Assembly: GCF_004785795.1 (NCBI RefSeq)
Contig: NZ_SRRO01000001.1
Coordinates: 1,612,001 to 1,676,000 of the forward strand
DNA: 64,000 nt
Source: Nocardioides eburneiflavus
GTDB lineage: Bacteria; Actinomycetota; Actinomycetes; Propionibacteriales; Nocardioidaceae
Reading direction: 5' to 3'
Numbering within the stretch: the first letter of the stretch is position 1; every line of letters begins with the position of its first letter. Position numbers and translations under genes: made by a program. Positions 58,323-64,000 of this stretch are shown here, in pieces. Under the pieces are notes generated by a model. It searched no databases, had not been told where the DNA came from, and saw only the letters and a program-made list of their open reading frames with translations.

Positions 58323-60200
58323 GTGGACGAGCAGCCGGAACTCAACCTGCACGTGCTCGGCGAGCTCACGGCCACGCGCAACGGCGCGGTCGTGGACCTC
58401 GGCGGGCGCCGTCAGCGCGCCGTGCTGGCTGCGCTGGCGATGCAGCGTGACCAGGTGGTGCCGGCCGACCGGCTCGTCGACTGTGTGTGGGGCGACCACC
58501 CGCCGGCCAACGCGACCGGGGCGCTGCAGGCGTACGTCAGCCACCTGCGCCGTCGGCTCGAGCCCGACGCGACCGCCCGGCAGCGCGGGGGCGTGATCGC
58601 CCGGGCCGGGCCCGGCTACGTGCTGCGGCTTCCGACCGCCGCCGTCGACGCGTGGGCCTTCGAGGCGGCGGTCGAGGCGGCCGCGGGCCAGGCGCCGGGG
58701 GACGCGGTCTGCACGCTGGAGACGGCGCTGCGGACGTGGCGCGGTCCGGCGTACGCCGACTATGCGGGGGAGGCGTGGGCGGAGGTCGAGGCCGCTCGGC
58801 TCACCGAGCTGCGCGGGCTCGCACGGGAGCGGCTGCTCGCGACGCGTCTCGAGCTCGGCGAGGCGCCGCTCGTCATCGGCGACCTGGAGGCGCTTGTCAA
58901 GGAGGACCCGCTGCGCGAGGAGCGCTGGCGGCTCCTGACCCTCGCGCTCTACCGGGCGCACCGCCAGGCCGCGGCGCTGGCGGCGCTGCGCCGGGCGCGC
59001 GAGGTGCTCGCCGAGGAGCTGGGCGTGGACCCCGGTCCGGCTCTGCGCGCGCTCGAGGCGGAGGTGCTGGCCCAGTCGCCGGACCTCGACGGGCCGCGGC
59101 CCGCACCGACCACGCGACCGGCGACGCTGGTCCCACGTCCCCGCACCCCCGACGGGCTGGTGGACCGCGACCGCGAGCTGGCGCTCCTGCGCACCAGGCT
59201 CGACGAGCTGGTCGAGGGGACCTCCGGCTGCCTGCTGTTCGAGGGCCCCGCCGGCATCGGCAAGACCCGCCTCCTCGAGGAGGTCCGCAAGCTCGCCGTC
59301 GCCGCCGGCGTGTGGGTGCGGTCGGCGCGCAGCAGCGCACTGGAGCAGGACTTCGCGTGGGGCGTGGTGCGCCAGCTGTTCGGCGCGGGCGCCGAGGAGG
59401 CGCTGGCCCACGACGAGCGCTTCGCCGTGCTCCGCGGGCTCTGCGAGCTGACGACGCAGCTCGCCGAGGAGGCGCCGTTCGTGCTCTGCGTCGACGACGT
59501 CCAGCGGTGCGACGAGGCGTCGCTGCAGTTCCTCGCCTACCTGGTCCGGCGGCTCGAGGGGCTCCCGGTGCTGGTGGTCCTGGCGATGCGCACCGGCGAG
59601 CCGCACCACGCCGACGACCTCGCCGAGCTGGTCGCCGACGAGACGGTGACCGTCGTACGCCCCGCGCCGCTCACCGAGGAGGGCACCGCCGCGCTGGTGA
59701 CCGACCGGCTCGGTCGCGGCGCCGACGCCTTCGTGACGACCTGCCACCGGATGACGTCGGGCAACCCGCTGCTCCTGCGCCAGCTGCTGCGCGCCCTCGC
59801 CGACCAGGGCGTCCCGCCCGACGCGGCGCACGTCGACACCGTCCGGGCGGTGGGTTCGCGGGCGATCGCCTCTCTCGTCACGCTCCGCCTGCGCCGGATG
59901 CCCGCTGGCGCCACCACGGTCGCGCGCGCGGTCGCGATGCTCGGGCCGACGGCCGACCTGCTGAGCGTCTCCGACCTCGCGCAGCTCCCGGAGGAGGACG
60001 TCGCGGCCGCCCTCGACCTCCTGGCCCGCAGCGAGATCCTCGTCGACGGCCACCCGCTCGACTTCGTGAACCCGCTGGTGCGCGACGCCATCCACGCCGA
60101 CGTCCCCGCGGGGGAGCGCGCCCTGCTCGTCGAGCGGCTGAACCGACGGCTCAAGTCATCCTCAAGTCGCGCCGACCACGCTGGCGCGCAGAGACAGTGA
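58323..60200 (+). CDS. SARP/AfsR-type transcriptional activator with AAA ATPase domain
   Basis: A 625-aa regulator. The N-terminal OmpR-like winged helix (about 7-105; VLGELTATRNGAVVDLGGRRQRAVLAAL, LQAYVSHLRRRLEP) is followed by a bacterial transcriptional activation domain (about 115-255; ALRTWRGPAYADYAGEAW, EEDPLREERW-like TPR region). The AAA/NB domain from about 280 has P-loop EGPAGIGKTRLLEE (about 306) and Walker B FVLCVDDVQRCDE (about 386). It ends soon after the ATPase domain, without a C-terminal LuxR helix-turn-helix. GTG at 58323 is the start. SARPs activate pathway genes by binding 11-bp-phased direct repeats; such repeats lie before both downstream oxidase genes. Confidence 0.88.
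   Translation: MDEQPELNLHVLGELTATRNGAVVDLGGRRQRAVLAALAMQRDQVVPADRLVDCVWGDHPPANATGALQAYVSHLRRRLEPDATARQRGGVIARAGPGYVLRLPTAAVDAWAFEAAVEAAAGQAPGDAVCTLETALRTWRGPAYADYAGEAWAEVEAARLTELRGLARERLLATRLELGEAPLVIGDLEALVKEDPLREERWRLLTLALYRAHRQAAALAALRRAREVLAEELGVDPGPALRALEAEVLAQSPDLDGPRPAPTTRPATLVPRPRTPDGLVDRDRELALLRTRLDELVEGTSGCLLFEGPAGIGKTRLLEEVRKLAVAAGVWVRSARSSALEQDFAWGVVRQLFGAGAEEALAHDERFAVLRGLCELTTQLAEEAPFVLCVDDVQRCDEASLQFLAYLVRRLEGLPVLVVLAMRTGEPHHADDLAELVADETVTVVRPAPLTEEGTAALVTDRLGRGADAFVTTCHRMTSGNPLLLRQLLRALADQGVPPDAAHVDTVRAVGSRAIASLVTLRLRRMPAGATTVARAVAMLGPTADLLSVSDLAQLPEEDVAAALDLLARSEILVDGHPLDFVNPLVRDAIHADVPAGERALLVERLNRRLKSSSSRADHAGAQRQ
60151..60168 (+). promoter_or_regulatory. SARP-type direct repeats before oxidase 1
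   Basis: TCAAGTC at 60151-60157 and 60162-60168, exactly 11 bp apart. The hexamer CACGCT begins 8 bp downstream (60177), where a SARP-dependent -10 box is expected. It lies inside the 3' end of the regulator's coding region, 41 bp before the oxidase start. Confidence 0.6.
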
Positions 60201-60209
60201 GGTGCTGAC

Positions 60210-61592
60210 GTGCCCGACCCGGCCCCCCTCCCGACCGCTGACGCCGAGGCGCTGCGCGGGCTGGCCGGTGGTGCCGTCCACCTGCCGGGCGACCCCCTCT
60301 ACGACGAGGCGCGGATGCCGTGGAACCTCCAGGTCGACGAGCACCCGGCCGCGGTCGCCTACCCGGCCGACCCGCATGAGGTCGCCCGGATCGTCCGCGC
60401 GGCCGCGGCGGCCGGGCTCCGGGTGGCGCCGCAGGGCACCGGCCACGGGGCGCCGCCGCTCGCGGGCCGGCTCGGGGACGCCGTGCTCCTGCGCACCTCC
60501 GCGATGACCGGGCTCAGCGTCGACGCCGCCAGCCGTACGGCGCGTGCCGACGCGGGCGTGCTGTGGAGCGACGTCGTCACCCGGGCCGGCAAGGTCGGCC
60601 TGGCCGGGATGCACATGTCGAGCCCGGGTGTGGGGGTGGTCGGCTCGTCGCTCGGCGGGGGAGTGAGCTGGTACGCCCGGCAGCACGGCCTGCAGTGCAG
60701 CGCGATCACCGCCGTCGAGCTGGTGCTCGCCGACGGCACCTCCGTCCTGGCCACCGAGGACCACGACGCCGACCTGCTCTGGGCGGCCCGCGGCGGAAGC
60801 GGCGGCTTCGGGGTGGTCACGTCCCTCGAGTTCGACCTGCTGCCGGTGCGCACGGCGTACGCCGGGATGCTCGCGTGGGACTGGACCCACGCCCGGCGGG
60901 TGCTCACCGCCTGGGGCGAGTGGTCCGCGGACGCACCCGAGGCGGTGACGAGCGTGGCCCGGATCTTCCGGGTGCCCGTCAGCGAGTGGCTGCCCGCGCA
61001 GCTGAGCGGTCGGGACCTGGTCGTGATCGACGCGGTCGCGCTCGGCGACGCCGAGGCGGGTTCTCGCTCCATCGCCGGACTGCGCGCGTTGAAGCCCGAG
61101 ATCGACACCTTCACGCAGATGTCCGCGCCGGACATCGCCCACCTGCAGCTCGACCCCCAGGAGCCCACCGCGGTCTATGCCAACAGCGTCCTCGTCCACG
61201 GCCTGCCGGCGGACGCGGTCGACGCCCTGGTCGACGCGGCCGGCCCCGGGTCGGGCAGCAACCTGCTGTTCGTCGAGCTGCGCCAGCTCGGCGGCGCGCT
61301 GGCGCGGCCCTCGCCCCGCGCCGGCGCGATGGACCACCTCGACGGCTCCTTCCTCGTGCTCGGCGTCGGCCTCGACGTGGGCACCGGCTGGAGCGCCGTA
61401 CGCGCCGACGCGCTGCGGATCCTCGACTCGCTCGCGCCGTGGACCTCCAGCGCGGCGTACCTCTCGATGGCCTACGAGGCCGCCGCGCGGCGCGGCTGGT
61501 CGGCGGAGTCGTACGACCGGTTGTTGCGGATCCGTCGTGCGGCGGACCCTCAGGGACTGTTTGTGGGGCCGCAAGCGCCCTCGGACGACTGA
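60210..61592 (+). CDS. FAD-binding oxidase, berberine bridge enzyme type (1)
   Basis: A 460-aa flavoprotein of the PCMH/BBE family. YPADPHEVARIVRAAAAAGLRVAPQGTGHG is the FAD-binding entry, with H79 in the position of the histidine covalently bound to FAD. GVGVVGSSLGGGVSWYARQHGL and LVLADGTSVLATEDHDADLLWAARGGSGGFGVVTSLEF are the pyrophosphate-binding blocks. The BBE C-terminal segment ends RIRRAADPQGLF. Family members oxidise alcohols, sugars or natural-product intermediates with oxygen. GTG 60210 follows the regulator by 9 bp with GAGG upstream. No signal peptide. Confidence 0.88.
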   Translation: MPDPAPLPTADAEALRGLAGGAVHLPGDPLYDEARMPWNLQVDEHPAAVAYPADPHEVARIVRAAAAAGLRVAPQGTGHGAPPLAGRLGDAVLLRTSAMTGLSVDAASRTARADAGVLWSDVVTRAGKVGLAGMHMSSPGVGVVGSSLGGGVSWYARQHGLQCSAITAVELVLADGTSVLATEDHDADLLWAARGGSGGFGVVTSLEFDLLPVRTAYAGMLAWDWTHARRVLTAWGEWSADAPEAVTSVARIFRVPVSEWLPAQLSGRDLVVIDAVALGDAEAGSRSIAGLRALKPEIDTFTQMSAPDIAHLQLDPQEPTAVYANSVLVHGLPADAVDALVDAAGPGSGSNLLFVELRQLGGALARPSPRAGAMDHLDGSFLVLGVGLDVGTGWSAVRADALRILDSLAPWTSSAAYLSMAYEAAARRGWSAESYDRLLRIRRAADPQGLFVGPQAPSDD

Positions 61593-61606
61593 TTCAGCGG
61601 TCAGAC

Positions 61607-61635
61607 TCAAGTCGGTTTCAAGTCGGCCGCAAGCC
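61607..61635 (+). promoter_or_regulatory. SARP-type triple direct repeat before oxidase 2
   Basis: TCAAGTC at 61607 and 61618 and the variant GCAAGCC at 61629, all in 11-bp phase (heptamers with 4-bp spacers). CACCTT starts 8 bp after the last repeat (61644). It lies 47 bp before oxidase 2. Confidence 0.65.
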
Positions 61636-61682
61636 CGCGGGTGCACCTTCGTCTGGTCAACGACGACCACACGGAGGAAAGC

Positions 61683-63050
61683 ATGACCATCGCACTGACC
61701 AGCGCCGCAGCCGTACCGTTCGCGGAGCTGGACGCACTCACGATCGGCACCGTCGCGGTGCCCGGCGACAAGAGGTACGACGCCCTCGTCTCGCCGTGGA
61801 ACCTCGCCGTCCCGGTCCGGCCCGCGGCCGTCCTCGCGGCGCACGACGCCTGGGACGTCGTCGAGGCCGTGCAGTTCGCGGCCCGCCACGGCATCCGCGT
61901 CACCCCGCAGGCCACCGGCCACGGCCCCATGGCCGACCTCACCACCGAGCTGCTGGTCACCACCAAGGAGCTCGACGAGGTCGTCATCCACCCCGAGGAG
62001 GGCTGGGCCCGCGCCGGAGCCGGCGTGAAGTGGCTGAAGGTCGTGGAGGCCGCCGCGCCGTACGGCCTGGCGCCGCTCTCGGGCTCGATCACCGACGTGG
62101 GCATCGTGGGCTACACCACCGGCGGCGGGCTCGGGCCGATGGCCCGCACCTACGGCCTCGCCATCGACCGGGTGCGCGCCATCGAGGTCGTCACCGGCGA
62201 CGGCGTGCTCCGGCGGGCCACGCCGACCGAGCACCCGGACCTCTTCTTCGCCCTGCGCGGCGCCAAGGGGATGCTCGGGATCGTCACGGCGATCGAGTTC
62301 GACCTGGTGCAGCAGCCGCGGTTCTACGGCGGCTCGCTGTGGTTCGACGGCGCGGACGCCCCCGCCGTCATCGAGGCGTGGCGCGCGTGGTCGGCCGAGC
62401 TGCCCGAGGAGGGCACCACGTCCTTCGCGCTGTTCCAGCTGCCCGACATGGACGGGGTGCCGCCGATGCTCGCCGGCCGGCTGACGCTGTCGGTGCGCTA
62501 CGTGTGGACCGGGTCTGCCGAGGAGGGCGAGCAGTGGTTCGCCGCGATGCGGGCGGCCGCGCCCGTCATCCTCGACGACGTGGCCGACAAGCCCTACACG
62601 GCGATCGACTCGGTGCACACCGACCCGCTCGACCCGACCCCGGCCTTCGAGGCGGCCGACGTGCTGGCCGACTTCCCGGCCGAGGCGGCCGACGCGCTGC
62701 TCGCGCTGACCGGCCCGGGGGTCGCGTCGCCGCAGATCCTGGTGGAGGTGCGCCAGCTCGGCGGTGCGTTCGCTCGGCCGGGTGAGCAGCCGAGTGCGTT
62801 CGCCTCGCGCGACGCGGCGTACTCGCTTCTCGTCGTCGGCATCGCCGAGATCCCGGGTGTGGAGGACCACGCCGGCGCGATCCTCGACGCGATGGCGCCC
62901 TGGGTGGGGGGCCACCGGCTGCCGAACTTCACCTTCACGCCCGAGGAGTACATGGACGCCTATGACGAGGTGACGCTCGCCCGCCTGCGGCGCACCCGGC
63001 GGACGTACGACCCGGACGGCGTGCTGATGATCGGCGGCGTCCTGGCCTGA
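61683..63050 (+). CDS. FAD-binding oxidase, berberine bridge enzyme type (2)
   Basis: A 455-aa paralogue of the preceding oxidase. RPAAVLAAHDAWDVVEAVQFAARHGIRVTPQATGHGP carries H80 at the FAD-linking position. GIVGYTTGGGLGPMARTYGL and VVTGDGVLRRATPTEHPDLFFALRGAKGMLGIVTAIEF are FAD blocks. The C-terminal NFTFTPEEYMDAYDEVTLARLRRTRRTYDPDGVL matches the BBE domain (Y-x-x-x-x-x-x-L-x-x-x-K-x-x-Y-D-P). GGAGGAAAGC precedes ATG 61683. Probably activated together with oxidase 1 by the upstream SARP regulator. A strong terminator follows. Confidence 0.88.
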   Translation: MTIALTSAAAVPFAELDALTIGTVAVPGDKRYDALVSPWNLAVPVRPAAVLAAHDAWDVVEAVQFAARHGIRVTPQATGHGPMADLTTELLVTTKELDEVVIHPEEGWARAGAGVKWLKVVEAAAPYGLAPLSGSITDVGIVGYTTGGGLGPMARTYGLAIDRVRAIEVVTGDGVLRRATPTEHPDLFFALRGAKGMLGIVTAIEFDLVQQPRFYGGSLWFDGADAPAVIEAWRAWSAELPEEGTTSFALFQLPDMDGVPPMLAGRLTLSVRYVWTGSAEEGEQWFAAMRAAAPVILDDVADKPYTAIDSVHTDPLDPTPAFEAADVLADFPAEAADALLALTGPGVASPQILVEVRQLGGAFARPGEQPSAFASRDAAYSLLVVGIAEIPGVEDHAGAILDAMAPWVGGHRLPNFTFTPEEYMDAYDEVTLARLRRTRRTYDPDGVLMIGGVLA

Positions 63051-63056
63051 GCCCCG

Positions 63057-63095
63057 CGACCCGCGGCCCTCCTGGTTGGTGGGGGCCGCGGGTCG
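63057..63095 (+). terminator. Terminator after oxidase 2
   Basis: CGACCCGCGGCCC (63057-63069) and GGGCCGCGGGTCG (63083-63095) form a perfect 13-bp stem with a 13-nt loop, 6 bp after the stop codon. The 270 bp that follow hold no recognisable gene, only the hairpin at 63307-63337. Confidence 0.8.
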
Positions 63096-63306
63096 TGGCG
63101 CGCCCCGCGGATCTCCTCGTCAGCACGGTGCTCCGGAGGGACCCGAGCGCTTGGGACGGGGGAGAGGCGATGTCCGCCATGTCTAGACGACTACTGCCCC
63201 GCTGTCGGTGGCGGTCCATAGCGTCGTCCCTGACGTCCGGTAGCCAGAGATGGCCGAGGCGCGAGGTCGATCGAGCTCGAGTCTGCGGAGATATGGCGAT
63301 CGGCCG

Positions 63307-63337
63307 GTGGGCGCGGTGCATGGGGTGCCGCGCCCAC
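63307..63337 (+). promoter_or_regulatory. Leader hairpin before the 63368 gene
   Basis: GTGGGCGCGG (63307-63316) and CCGCGCCCAC (63328-63337), a perfect 10-bp stem with an 11-nt loop, ending 30 bp before the GTG start. Confidence 0.45.
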
Positions 63338-63367
63338 CACAGCAAGCACGGAGCCAAGGGGGACGTT

Positions 63368-63883
63368 GTGGAGTCGTACGACGGTGCTGGGGGCACGAAA
63401 GCCGCGCCCGTACGTCGGGCGAAGGTCTACCACCCGATGAGCCACCTCGACCTCGCGAGGATCGACCCCTCGGAGTGGACTCTCGAAGACGTCGGCCCCA
63501 CCCGGACGTTGGAGGAGATCGAGGCGGAGAGCCGCCGGCCGCCCGCGCGACTGCGACGGCTCGCGAAGGCACCGTGGTGGGCGCTCGAGAGGCAGCTCGC
63601 CCGGCGCCGTTCGCTGAGGAAGCGACGCGAACGAGGGTGGACCGACGGCGATCTCTGGAACCTCGACATCCACCTGTGCCGGCACCTGGGGTCGATGCTC
63701 GTCGCCCAGGTCGGTGAGATCAGGAACCATCCTCCGGAGCTCGAGCACGGCGAGTGGTGCGCGCAGGTTCGTCGCGCCGGTGATGCGCTCCTGGCCTACG
63801 ACCCGTACGACGCCGAGCGCGTCGCGGAAGCACGATCGGCGCTGCGTTGGGTCGCTGAGAACTTGGTCGATCTCTGGGACTGA
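63368..63883 (+). CDS. Hypothetical protein
   Basis: A 171-aa protein: an N-terminal polar segment, YHPMSHLDLARIDPSEWTLEDVGPTRTLEEIEAESRRPP, a basic helix (KAPWWALERQLARRRSLRKRRERG), and a C-terminal region GDLWNLDIHLCRHLGSMLVAQVGEI, EWCAQVRRAGDALLAYDPYD and ALRWVAENLVDLWD. The last part recalls a helical domain of actinophage-linked proteins of unknown function, but this is a loose resemblance. GTG 63368 is chosen for AAGGGGGA upstream; ATG 63437 is an alternative. No enzyme motif seen. Confidence 0.6.
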   Translation: MESYDGAGGTKAAPVRRAKVYHPMSHLDLARIDPSEWTLEDVGPTRTLEEIEAESRRPPARLRRLAKAPWWALERQLARRRSLRKRRERGWTDGDLWNLDIHLCRHLGSMLVAQVGEIRNHPPELEHGEWCAQVRRAGDALLAYDPYDAERVAEARSALRWVAENLVDLWD

Positions 63884-63903
63884 GTCACCGCCAGGGATGC
63901 GCA

Positions 63904-63999
63904 TCACGACCAGTGGCGCCGCATCACCGTCGTCGCGGCGAACGGGTCCTCGCCCGATACCGCCGCCACGATGCCTGCGCCCTCCGGCTTCGCAGCCGC
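63904..63999 (-). CDS. C-terminal fragment of a gene running off the window
   Basis: An open minus-strand frame of 31 codons to a TGA at 63904-63906 (AAKPEGAGIVAAVSGEDPF then ATTVMRRHWS). The composition looks coding, but the length is too short to identify the product, and the rest lies beyond the window. Confidence 0.35.
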   Translation of the reverse strand, partial: AAAKPEGAGIVAAVSGEDPFAATTVMRRHWS

Positions 64000-64000
64000 G

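Overview
The window is high-GC, gene-dense DNA from an actinobacterium. Gene content and the type of dispersed repeats suggest Nocardioides or a close relative (Nocardioidaceae); this genus call is inference. The backbone follows an order well known in actinobacteria: rsmA-ispE at the left edge, then gluABCD, miaB, miaA, dapF, hflX, a DinG-type helicase, lexA, a LysM cell-division/cell-wall protein, nrdR and nrdJ. Accessory genes and repeats are inserted between these anchors.

Left part (1-13 kb): rRNA methylation and isoprenoid synthesis (rsmA, ispE), an NfeD/flotillin membrane pair, an ABC-F ATPase, a divergent MarR regulator/trans-aconitate methyltransferase locus with two palindromic operators, and a four-gene nickel/peptide-type ABC importer. 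The importer sits behind a Fur/Zur-like box, which suggests metal or metallophore uptake.

Middle (13-37 kb): gluABCD glutamate uptake on the minus strand, a 2'-5' RNA ligase-family protein, a secreted GH16 glycanase, the tRNA modification genes miaB and miaA, gamma-glutamyltransferase, dapF, an SDR, an NYN-domain protein, two tandem secreted calcium-repeat proteins, hflX, a fused secDF and a DinG-type helicase. An AbiEi/DUF559-type gene is inserted after miaB between two palindromic elements.

Right part (37-53 kb): a sulfotransferase and two secreted phosphoesterases; a 0.5-kb array of about ten copies of one repeat in both orientations; two FAD oxidoreductases; lexA with an SOS box; a LysM gene behind three SOS-box-like sites; an AT-richer three-gene lipoprotein/PKD island flanked by the same palindromes that flank the AbiEi gene; and nrdR-nrdJ with an NrdR-like box. 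A copy of the array repeat is translated in frame inside nrdJ.

Right end (53-64 kb): a PLD-DEAD-DUF3427 helicase with a Nudix partner and a NERD nuclease-like protein (candidate defence module), then a SARP/BTAD regulator followed by two berberine-bridge-type FAD oxidases. Each oxidase is preceded by 11-bp-phased TCAAGTC direct repeats that look like the regulator's binding sites. No tRNA, rRNA, CRISPR array, transposase or integrase gene was recognised.
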